DNA of 64,000 nt from Hymenobacter sp. GOD-10R (GTDB lineage Bacteria > Bacteroidota > Bacteroidia > Cytophagales > Hymenobacteraceae), in the NCBI RefSeq assembly GCF_035609205.1, contig NZ_CP141184.1:6569501-6633500 (forward strand). The letters run 5' to 3'. Below are positions 1 through 7,200 of this stretch, piece by piece. Position numbers and translations under genes: made by a program. A model generated the notes under the pieces. It had not been told where the DNA came from, did not search any database, and was given only the letters and a program-made list of their open reading frames with translations. Positions within the stretch are counted from its first letter, which is position 1. Every line of letters starts with the position of its first letter.

Positions 1-129
1 GAAAAAGAATGCTGGCTAACAGCCACTTGGTTGCGGGTAGATGGGTTGGTCTTACGCTGGAAGTCGGGCCAAAATGCGCCGGGCAACACACCTAGGTCGG
101 GCAGGGCACGCAGGGGAAAAGGCGCGCAA
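1..129 (-). CDS. Possible 5' end of next B12-uptake gene (partial, uncertain)
   Basis: The minus strand stays open to the left edge after the BtuF-like gene. One frame, from a possible TTG at 129, ends in a hydrophobic run (HLPATKWLLASILF) that would suit the first membrane segment of a BtuC/FecCD-type permease, the usual neighbour of a BtuF-like protein. A second open frame in the same stretch reads LPDLGVLPGAFWPDFQRK and cannot be excluded. No ATG is present in the permease-like frame. The position and hydrophobicity are seen; the identity is inference. Confidence 0.25.
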
Positions 130-157
130 ACCGCATCAAAAGCTAGGCTGGCGGGGC

Positions 158-1372
158 TTACTGAACTGGCTTGTAGTAGTAGAGTTGCCACTTGGGCAGT
201 AGCTCGGGGTGCAGGATCTTAATCAGATCCGACAGCACCACGTCGGGGTGCACGGCGCCCGATTCCCAGTAGTCGTTGGAGCCCTGCGCGTTCGTGCGCT
301 TGTTATTGTTGTAGAGCCGATTGTTTTTGAACGGGGCGAAGGCTGCGTAGCGCGTATCCTGGGCCGTGATGTCGGTCTTAGTGTTGGCCGAGCCGGTTTG
401 TAGCCAATAGTCGGCACTGAGCGCTACAGGCGACACCGTTTCAAACGAAAGGGCGAGGCTGCCTTGGGGCGATTTGGTCTTATCCCAGGCATAGGTGGTG
501 CCCGCGTCGCGCAGAAATTGCGCCATGTAGCTGTCCATATCCGGCACGTGCCACACGTCCTTAAACGGCAGACCCACAATTACTTTCGGCTTCTTGGCGG
601 CTTTCTGACCGAGGGCGGCTAGGCGCTGGTAGTCGCGCACCACTTGGCCAAACTTCTGGTTGACCAAGTCTTCCTTGTTGAGCAAGGCAGCCATCACCTT
701 CACCCACTCCGCCCGACCTAGGGGCGTCGACTCGACCCACTCGGAGTTGATCATCACGGGCACGCCGGCTGCTTGCAGGGTTTGAAAGCGGCTGAGACCT
801 TGACCAGGCCACCCGGTGCTCATCACTAAGTCGGGGTGCTGAGCGATAAGCAGCTCATTATTAAGCTCCCGGCCCTGCCCGGCATTGATGATCTTGCCCT
901 CGGCAATGCGCTGCCGCACCCGCGGGGCCGAAGCGTATTTGAAGTCGCCTAAGCCGACAATCACATCGTCGGCCCCTAGGAAATCGGCCAGTGCCACGTG
1001 CATTGACGATAGCGCCACCAAGCTGCGAATAGGCGTTTGAATGACAACCGCATCGGTGTAGCCGGCCGGGCGAGTAACGCCCCGGGGCACCAGCAAATAG
1101 CGCGTCGCCGTCGTTTTCTGCTCGAAAGGACTCAGGATGGTTATTACCTTACAACCACCTACGTAGCTGATGGTAAAGCCTTTGGCAAATTGAACCGTCG
1201 TTCGTCCGCGCACAGCGGACGTCGCTACCGCTTTGGCAGCGGGGCGAGCCGGCGCAACTTGGCTGTAGCCAGGCAACGAAGCCAGCAACAGCCCCGCCAG
1301 TGCGGAGCGGCGGAAAAGAGAAAAAATGGACGGTCTCCCAGCCGAGCCGGGAGCAAACAAGGAGTAGAGCAT
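158..1372 (-). CDS. btuF: BtuF-like ABC transporter substrate-binding protein
   Basis: This is a periplasmic binding protein of the Fe-siderophore/cobalamin family (PF01497 type). It is expected to capture corrinoids and pass them to a BtuCD permease. With the ATG at 1372 it has 404 residues, beginning with a basic stretch and a hydrophobic signal segment (SALAGLLLASLPGYSQ). The body has family hallmarks: VALSSMHVALADFLGADDVIVGLG, split here as VALSSMHVALADF then LGADDVIVGLG, followed by the clamp region LLIAQHPDLVMSTG and the late segment SYMAQFLRDAGTTYAW. An upstream TTG at 1417 was rejected because it lies at the edge of the riboswitch. The cobalamin riboswitch directly upstream on the same strand supports B12 rather than iron as ligand. 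The downstream gene runs off the window. Confidence 0.85.
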   Translation of the reverse strand: MLYSLFAPGSAGRPSIFSLFRRSALAGLLLASLPGYSQVAPARPAAKAVATSAVRGRTTVQFAKGFTISYVGGCKVITILSPFEQKTTATRYLLVPRGVTRPAGYTDAVVIQTPIRSLVALSSMHVALADFLGADDVIVGLGDFKYASAPRVRQRIAEGKIINAGQGRELNNELLIAQHPDLVMSTGWPGQGLSRFQTLQAAGVPVMINSEWVESTPLGRAEWVKVMAALLNKEDLVNQKFGQVVRDYQRLAALGQKAAKKPKVIVGLPFKDVWHVPDMDSYMAQFLRDAGTTYAWDKTKSPQGSLALSFETVSPVALSADYWLQTGSANTKTDITAQDTRYAAFAPFKNNRLYNNNKRTNAQGSNDYWESGAVHPDVVLSDLIKILHPELLPKWQLYYYKPVQ

Positions 1373-1415
1373 GGTACAACGAGCCTTTCTGCCGAAAGCT
1401 GTGACTGTATGTTGC

Positions 1416-1588
1416 AAGCGGCAGGTCTTCTGACTTCCCCGCCCGTCGATGGCCTTCCCGTTTCAGGCTGAAACAGTGGCCCGTAAGGTATCGACGGGGT
1501 TTTGAGGGGGTTACAGCAGCGGAGACTGTCCCGGATTCACACCGGATTCCCTTTTAAAGTCGTTCCGCACCGCGGAAACGACTACCAA
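1416..1588 (-). ncRNA. Cobalamin (AdoCbl) riboswitch
   Basis: Read on the minus strand, the segment has the conserved blocks of a cobalamin riboswitch in order. The core GGGAATCCGGTGTGAATCC is at about 1533-1551, GGGACAGTCTCCGC follows, then GCCACTG, and the B12 box AAGTCAGAAGACCTGCC lies at about 1421-1437. It ends some 45 bases before the BtuF-like ATG at 1372, so it most likely lowers expression of the uptake gene when adenosylcobalamin is plentiful. The motifs are read directly; the ligand follows from the known class. Confidence 0.93.
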
Positions 1589-1646
1589 TTGCGCTAGCAA
1601 AAGTAGGCAAAAAATGTTGCCGCTGAGTATTTAGCCCGTCTAAGAG

Positions 1647-2180
1647 CTAGGTTGCAACTACCTTGCGCACGAAAGCAACGCGCTCAACGACGGGCACTTT
1701 GGGCAAATCGAGCACCGTGAAACCTAGGTCCTGGTACGTGCGGCGCAAGGCGTGGTAGAGCGCCTGAGCCTCACCGAAGGTCTGCCAGCGCTCGGCATCG
1801 TTCACGTAGATTTCCGCCCACGGCGGGGCCAGCAACACCGGCGAAGCGTACGGGTGCGTGGCTGCTGCGGTGTAGTACGCCGGCGGCACTGACAAGCCTG
1901 CAACTAGCATGTAGCCAATAACATCCGGAATACCTCGATCAAAAAAGGTGGTGCGGTTGGCTTGGCTGGCGGCTTGGTGCTGCGCCACCATTCGGGCTAG
2001 GGCTAGCTCCGCAAAACCAGCTAGGTTGCGCCACGGTACTTGGTCGGTGCCGAGCGCGACTTGCTCGCGAATGAGTTGGCGCGACACCTCATCGGCAGTT
2101 CCGAAGCCCACTTGCTGCAAGGCCGTCAGCAGCGTTGTTTTGCCAGCCCCAGGGCCGCCCGAAATCACGTAAAGCGGCAT
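1647..2180 (-). CDS. AAA_28-type P-loop ATPase/kinase
   Basis: A 177-residue cytoplasmic P-loop protein. Walker A is at residues 8-16 (GGPGAGKTT), and later segments FFDRGIPDVIGYML and the C-terminal YQDLGFTVLDLP match the AAA_28/NadR-like kinase group. Proteins of this type often sit in Bacteroidota cobalamin clusters, but their substrate is not settled as far as I know. It is divergent from cobB with 35 bases between starts and lies just upstream of the B12 riboswitch on the same strand. A small-molecule kinase role in corrinoid or nucleotide metabolism is inference; a general ATPase is the alternative. Confidence 0.75.
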   Translation of the reverse strand: MPLYVISGGPGAGKTTLLTALQQVGFGTADEVSRQLIREQVALGTDQVPWRNLAGFAELALARMVAQHQAASQANRTTFFDRGIPDVIGYMLVAGLSVPPAYYTAAATHPYASPVLLAPPWAEIYVNDAERWQTFGEAQALYHALRRTYQDLGFTVLDLPKVPVVERVAFVRKVVAT

Positions 2181-2215
2181 TCTTATTTTGTAATTAAACG
2201 CTCAAAAATACAATC

Positions 2216-3565
2216 GTGTCCCATTCTTCCCCGAAACCGCAGTTCCTGATTGCTGCCCCCAGCAGTGGGAGCGGCAAAACCACCCTTACGCTTGGGCTGC
2301 TGCGGGCATTGGCGCGACGCGGCTTGCGGGTGCAGCCCTTCAAGTGCGGCCCCGATTACCTTGACACGCACCACCACACTCAGGCCGCCGGCCGACCTAG
2401 CCTCAACCTCGACCTGTATATGGCATCGGTGGAGCACGCGCAAGCCACCTACGCCCGCTACACTGCCCCCGCCGATGTGGCAGTGGTGGAAGGCGTGATG
2501 GGCCTCTTCGACGGGGCCACCCGCATGCAAGGCAGCGCCGCCGATGTAGCTGAGCAGCTTGGTATTCCGGTTATTTTGGTGGTCAATGCCAAAGCCATGG
2601 CGTATTCAGTGGCGCCGCTGCTGTTTGGGTTCAAGAACTTTTACCCGGGCATTCGGCTAGTGGGCGCCATTTTCAACTTTGTGAACACCGCTTCGCACTT
2701 CCAATTTCTGCGCGAAGCCTGTGAGGATGTGGGCGTCGAGGTACTGGGCTATCTACCTAATAATCCAGCGTTTGCCATTCCATCGCGCCACCTAGGTTTG
2801 TCGATTGACGCGGAGGTTCAGTACGAGGCCATCGTGGAAGCCTTAGCCGACGCCTTGCCCCAAACCATCGACCTCGACCGCCTGCTGACCGTGACGAACA
2901 CCGCTGCTCCCACGTGGGTACCTACCGTGCCGTCCGCCCTAAGTCTCCAACCACGCCGCATAGCCGTCGCCCGCGACGAGGCGTTTACCTTCACTTACCT
3001 TCAAAACCTAGATGCGCTACAGGAGCTAGGCGAAGTGACGTACTTCAGCCCCCTAGCTGACGCTGCCTTGCCTGCTGATACCGATTTCCTGTACTTGCCC
3101 GGCGGCTACCCCGAGCTGTTTGCCGAAGCGCTGAGCGCCAACCTCAGCATGCGCGCCAGCATTGCCGCGTATTGCGCCGCGGGCGGCACTGCCTACGCCG
3201 AGTGCGGCGGCCTGATGTACCTAGGCCGCACCCTCACCGATGCCCAGGGCCAGACCCTCCCCATGACAAACGTGCTGCCCTGCACCACTTCGATGCAGCA
3301 AGCTAAACTCACCCTAGGTTACCGAGCCTTGGAGTGGAAGGGCTTGAAAATCAAAGGCCATGAGTTTCACTACTCTACTTTGGAAGATCAAGGTTTGATC
3401 CCAGCAGCCGTGCAGATTACTAACGCTAAAGGTGCCGACGTACCGGTGCAGGTGTACCGCCATGGCAACGTATGGGCTTCTTATGTGCACCTTTATTGGG
3501 GCGAAAACCGAACATTTATAGAACACTTGGTAACCAACGCCTTAACGTCGGCGCCACCAGAATAA
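2216..3565 (+). CDS. cobB: Cobyrinate a,c-diamide synthase CobB/CbiA
   Basis: Glutamine- and ATP-dependent amidotransferase that amidates the a and c side chains of cobyrinic (or hydrogenobyrinic) acid. The 449-residue protein has the P-loop APSSGSGKTT at residues 14-23, the CGPDYLDTHHH segment and the GVMGLFDG motif typical of CobB/CbiA. The C-terminal class I glutamine amidotransferase domain has YAECGGLMYLG as nucleophile elbow (Cys) and a late GHEFHYS segment. Start is a GTG at 2216, which gives the normal N-terminus. It is divergent from the AAA_28 gene and convergent with cbiB, overlapping its end by 24 bases. Normal family length. Confidence 0.95.
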   Translation: MSHSSPKPQFLIAAPSSGSGKTTLTLGLLRALARRGLRVQPFKCGPDYLDTHHHTQAAGRPSLNLDLYMASVEHAQATYARYTAPADVAVVEGVMGLFDGATRMQGSAADVAEQLGIPVILVVNAKAMAYSVAPLLFGFKNFYPGIRLVGAIFNFVNTASHFQFLREACEDVGVEVLGYLPNNPAFAIPSRHLGLSIDAEVQYEAIVEALADALPQTIDLDRLLTVTNTAAPTWVPTVPSALSLQPRRIAVARDEAFTFTYLQNLDALQELGEVTYFSPLADAALPADTDFLYLPGGYPELFAEALSANLSMRASIAAYCAAGGTAYAECGGLMYLGRTLTDAQGQTLPMTNVLPCTTSMQQAKLTLGYRALEWKGLKIKGHEFHYSTLEDQGLIPAAVQITNAKGADVPVQVYRHGNVWASYVHLYWGENRTFIEHLVTNALTSAPPE

Positions 3566-4483
3566 CCCCATAATGCCGGCCACCACCACGGCACAAACGG
3601 CGTGATTAAGCCTAGCTACCCGCTCGATTTCAGTGGGCGCAATTGGGCGAGGGTTGTTGCCGATGTAGGGCTTGGGCACCAGTTCGCCATGGTAATAGTT
3701 CGGCCCGCCGAAGCGGCAGTTAAGCACGCCCGCCAGCGCCGCTTCCGGGTAGCCGGCATTAGGGCTTTTGTGCTGATTACCATAACGCAAGATGAACTGA
3801 AAGCCGCGCCTGCTACCGCCAAGCGCCGCTAGCAGCACCGCTGTGAGGCGAGCCGGCACTAGGTTCGCTACGTCATCAAGGCGGGCGGCTAGCTTGCCAA
3901 ACTGCTCGTAACGTGGGCTGCGGTAGCCCACCATCGAGTCGAGGGTGTTCACCATTTTGTAGGCCATCAGGCCGGGTACGCCCGCCAAAGCGTAATAGAA
4001 AAGTGGCGCTACCACCCCATCGCTGAGGTTTTCGGCCAGGCTCTCGAACACGGCGGTGCGAATCTGCTGGGCATCAAGCTGGGTGGTGTCGCGTCCTACG
4101 ATGCGGGCTAGCTGCTGGCGGCCAGCTTCCACTCCTTTCTCGTCGAGGGCGGTAAACACAGCTCGACCCTCGCGCACCAAGCCCGTATTCGCTAGGCCAT
4201 AGAACACCCAAACGCTATTAACAGCCACCGCCACGCCGAAAGGTAGCCGACGCAACAGCTTGTCCAGCAACGTAAAGGTGCCAAACGTACCGACCACGAG
4301 GCTCCCGGCCAGCACGGCACCTTTGGCGAAGCGATAAGGCCCCTGATTGAGCTGCCGCTCGCCCGCCGCGATGAGCGTACCATAGGTTCGTACGGGGTGC
4401 GGCAAGCCCTCGGGGTCGGCCAGCAGCAAATCGAGCGCATAGCCGAGGGCGAGCGGCGGAGCTAGGTGCGTGAAGCGGTCCAT
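3542..4483 (-). CDS. cbiB: Adenosylcobinamide-phosphate synthase CbiB
   Basis: Integral membrane enzyme that joins the aminopropanol (phosphate) arm to adenosylcobyric acid. The 313-residue protein begins with the family signature LGYALDLLLADPEGLPHPVR. It carries several hydrophobic segments, the SLAENLSDGVVAPLFYYAL motif, MAYKMVNTLDSMVGYR in the middle, and SPNAGYPEAALAG near the end. It is the last gene of cobQ-cobD-cbiB; its start overlaps the end of cobD by 22 bases, which suggests translational coupling. Its 3' end overlaps that of cobB on the opposite strand. In some naming schemes this protein is CobD, so the symbols need care. Confidence 0.95.
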   Translation of the reverse strand: MDRFTHLAPPLALGYALDLLLADPEGLPHPVRTYGTLIAAGERQLNQGPYRFAKGAVLAGSLVVGTFGTFTLLDKLLRRLPFGVAVAVNSVWVFYGLANTGLVREGRAVFTALDEKGVEAGRQQLARIVGRDTTQLDAQQIRTAVFESLAENLSDGVVAPLFYYALAGVPGLMAYKMVNTLDSMVGYRSPRYEQFGKLAARLDDVANLVPARLTAVLLAALGGSRRGFQFILRYGNQHKSPNAGYPEAALAGVLNCRFGGPNYYHGELVPKPYIGNNPRPIAPTEIERVARLNHAVCAVVVAGIMGLFWWRRR

Positions 4484-5490
4484 GCAGCTAAAGCGTTTAT
4501 GAGCAGTTGATTATCAGCGGCGCTTCGGGTGCCGATGCGAAAATGCGCCGGCGTGAGCCCCCGAAAATTGGCAGCGTCGCGAATGAGCAAGCCGTGCTGC
4601 GCAAGCAGCCAGTGCTTCAACTCGGCGGCGGTGCCGTGGCGAGTGGCAGCCAGGAAGTAATGGGTATGGCTGGGGAAGACGTGGATGCCTAGGTTTTGCG
4701 CCAGCGCGGCAGCTAGCTTTTCCTTGTCGGCTAACAGCTGAGCAATAGGCGGTTGCACTTTGGTGTAGTGCGCAAACAGGAAGCGGCCAGCCGCCACAGC
4801 TAGCGCATTCACGGCCCACGGTGCTTTGTGCTGCGTAAGTCGCGTCACTAGTTTCGCTGAGCCTAGCACGTAGCCGAGCCGCAAACCGGGAATAGCGTAG
4901 GCTTTCGTGAGCGAACGAAGAATCAGCAGGTTATCAAACTGACTCAGCAACGGAATGGCGCTATCGATGCTAGTGGTAAACTCGATGAATGCTTCATCGA
5001 GCACAAAAACCGTGTTCGGATTGCTTGTTAGCAAGGCTCTTAGCACCTCGAGTGTCAGCACGCTACCCGTTGGGTTGTTGGGGTTGCAGATGAAGATCAA
5101 CTCGCTATCAATCAGCGTGTCGGCTTGCAGATCTTCCCACGCTACGAAGCGCAGCTGGTGATGGTGGAGGCGACAGGCATCTTCGTACTCGGCGAAGGCA
5201 GGCGTGAGGATGGTGCTGCGCTGCCGTGCCCAGGCCTGCGCTACGAGGTAGATGCTCTCGGTGGTGCCGCTGCTAATGAGCACTTGGGTTGGGGCCACGC
5301 CGTGGTGGGCCGCCACCTGTGCCGCTAGGCTCTCGGCTAGGACTTCGGGGTAGCGATTCACCGTGGGCCACTGCGCAAAAACGTATTCTTTCAAGCCCGC
5401 GGGCTCGCCGCCGTACCACACGTTGGTGCTGAAATCGGCTACTACGTGCTGAGAGTGGCGGTATGCGTCGTCGCCGTGACCGTGTAGCAT
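4462..5490 (-). CDS. cobD: Threonine-phosphate decarboxylase CobD (PLP aminotransferase fold)
   Basis: A class I/II PLP enzyme of 342 residues, likely decarboxylating L-threonine O-3-phosphate to (R)-1-amino-2-propanol phosphate, the arm attached by CbiB. The N-terminus (MLHGHGDDAYR, then DFSTNVWYGG) is the typical CobD opening that places the phosphate-binding loop. ISSGTTESIYL is at about 72-82, CNPNNPTG at 135-142, VLDEAFIEF at 163-171, and the PLP lysine lies in SLTKAYAIPGLRLGY (Lys196). HisC-type histidinol-phosphate aminotransferase is the closest alternative, but the position between cobQ and cbiB favours CobD. It starts 5 bases after cobQ ends. Confidence 0.9.
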   Translation of the reverse strand: MLHGHGDDAYRHSQHVVADFSTNVWYGGEPAGLKEYVFAQWPTVNRYPEVLAESLAAQVAAHHGVAPTQVLISSGTTESIYLVAQAWARQRSTILTPAFAEYEDACRLHHHQLRFVAWEDLQADTLIDSELIFICNPNNPTGSVLTLEVLRALLTSNPNTVFVLDEAFIEFTTSIDSAIPLLSQFDNLLILRSLTKAYAIPGLRLGYVLGSAKLVTRLTQHKAPWAVNALAVAAGRFLFAHYTKVQPPIAQLLADKEKLAAALAQNLGIHVFPSHTHYFLAATRHGTAAELKHWLLAQHGLLIRDAANFRGLTPAHFRIGTRSAADNQLLINALAAWTASRT

Positions 5491-5495
5491 GCGCG

Positions 5496-6962
5496 TTAGG
5501 GTTGCAGGGCCGCGTAAATCTGCGCCATGTCTACGTTTGCGCGGATAAGCGCGGCCAACCGGTCGAATTGCTGCTGCTTGAAAGCAGCGAAATCGAGCGG
5601 CGCAACTTGCGTCGTGGCATAAGGCGCTAGCAAATAATCGATTACAGCTGCATTGTCGAGAATGCCGTGCAAGTACGTGCCCCAGCAGCGCGGACTAACG
5701 GCATAGCCATCCAGCGTGCCGTCGGCTAGGGTAGCCACGGGCTGTGCGTGACCTTCGGGAGTCGTTTGGCCCATGTGAATCTCGTAGCCCTGGCAGGTAC
5801 CGGGCGCATCCAGAAAAGCAAACTGCCGCTGTTGGGTCGTCTTCTCGCCTTGCAGTACCGTGCGCACGGGCAGCAGACCTAGGCCGGCCGTAGCCGCTAC
5901 CTGGCTTTCCACGCCATCGGGGTCTTCTACTGAACGACCTAGCATTTGGTACCCTCCACAGATGCCTACCACCGTTTTGCCAGCGCGCTGTGCCTGCACA
6001 ATAGCCGCAGCTAGACCGTTGTTTTTCAAGGCTATCAGATCGTCGATGGTGTTCTTGCTGCCGGGCAGAATGATAATGTCGGCGCTCAGTAAGTCGGCGG
6101 GGTTGTGGGTGTAGAACAGATGCACCCGCGCATCATGCGCTAAGGCGTCGAAGTCGGTGAAGTTCGACATGCGCCCGAGCAGTACCACGGCCACTTGCAC
6201 TCGGTCGGCAGCGCCAGGGCTCATTTGCTTGCGCGCCAAGGTCACGGAGTCTTCTTCCTCCAGGAATATGTCGCGGAAGTACGGGAGCACCCCCACCACC
6301 GGTACGCCGGTCAGGTCTTGGAGCTGCTGGCGGCCGTCGTCAAACAAGCGCGCATCGCCCCGAAACTTATTGATAATAACACCTTTAATACAGGCTTTTT
6401 CTTCCGGCTCCAGCAAAGCTAGGGTGCCGTACACGCTGCCAAACACGCCGCCCTTATCGATGTCGGCAATGAGGTACGTGGCGGCCCCAGCGTGGCGGGC
6501 CATGCGCAAGTTGGTGATGTCGCGCTTCTTGAGATTCAGCTCCGAGATGCTGCCCGCGCCTTCCAGCACTACCGGCGAATAGCTAGCCGCGAGGCGGTCG
6601 AAAGCCTGAGTTGCGGCTTCGAAGAGGGCGAGGCGGTCGTTAGCGCGGAAGTATTCGTAGGCCGACTGCGTGCCAATGGGCCGGCCGTTAAGTACCACCT
6701 GGGAAGCCTGGTCGGAGGTAGGCTTGAGTAGCACCGGGTTCATATCAACGTGGCAGGGCACACCGGCCGCTTCCGCCTGCATGGCCTGCGCCCGTCCGAT
6801 TTCTAAGCCTTCGGGCGTGGCGTAGCTATTCAACGACATGTTCTGGGCCTTGAACGGCGCCGGATGGTAGCCATCTTGCCGGAAGATGCGGCAAAAACCA
6901 GCCGTGATAATGCTCTTGCCTACGTCGGACGCGGTGCCGACAAACATAATAGGACGAAGCAT
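5496..6962 (-). CDS. cobQ: Cobyric acid synthase CobQ/CbiP
   Basis: Glutamine-dependent amidotransferase that amidates four peripheral carboxylates of adenosylcobyrinate a,c-diamide to give cobyric acid. The 488-residue protein starts MLRPIMFVGTASDVGKS, with a P-loop-like segment at residues 9-17. FKAQNMSLNS and GRAQAMQAEAAGV follow, then DIDKGGVFGSVYGTL and the ILPGSKNTIDDL hinge. The C-terminal amidotransferase domain has VGICGGYQMLG (nucleophile Cys) and GTYLHGILDN (catalytic His). First gene of the minus-strand cobQ-cobD-cbiB operon. No riboswitch was seen directly upstream. Full family length. Confidence 0.96.
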   Translation of the reverse strand: MLRPIMFVGTASDVGKSIITAGFCRIFRQDGYHPAPFKAQNMSLNSYATPEGLEIGRAQAMQAEAAGVPCHVDMNPVLLKPTSDQASQVVLNGRPIGTQSAYEYFRANDRLALFEAATQAFDRLAASYSPVVLEGAGSISELNLKKRDITNLRMARHAGAATYLIADIDKGGVFGSVYGTLALLEPEEKACIKGVIINKFRGDARLFDDGRQQLQDLTGVPVVGVLPYFRDIFLEEEDSVTLARKQMSPGAADRVQVAVVLLGRMSNFTDFDALAHDARVHLFYTHNPADLLSADIIILPGSKNTIDDLIALKNNGLAAAIVQAQRAGKTVVGICGGYQMLGRSVEDPDGVESQVAATAGLGLLPVRTVLQGEKTTQQRQFAFLDAPGTCQGYEIHMGQTTPEGHAQPVATLADGTLDGYAVSPRCWGTYLHGILDNAAVIDYLLAPYATTQVAPLDFAAFKQQQFDRLAALIRANVDMAQIYAALQP

Positions 6963-7200
6963 GAGCTATTGCGGGCGTTAGAGGGGAGTGAGCTGCAAAA
7001 GTACCCGCTCTTGCCCAGACGACCGCTAGCAACCTCTTTTGCGTCGCATAAGCGTCAACAGGCAAGAAGCTATTTTCACTATACTAAGGCCACCATTCAG
7101 CCGTTGAGCCATCACCTTGGGCTGCTTGCAACCAACTGGCTATGAGCAAGCATCTTCTATCCAACCTAGTCTGCTTATCCTCCACCTTTATCCATACCCT

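Noticed and set aside
1373..1417. TTG start for the BtuF-like gene, 15 residues longer
   Set aside because: It lies at the end of the riboswitch and puts a polar stretch before the signal; the ATG at 1372 fits better.
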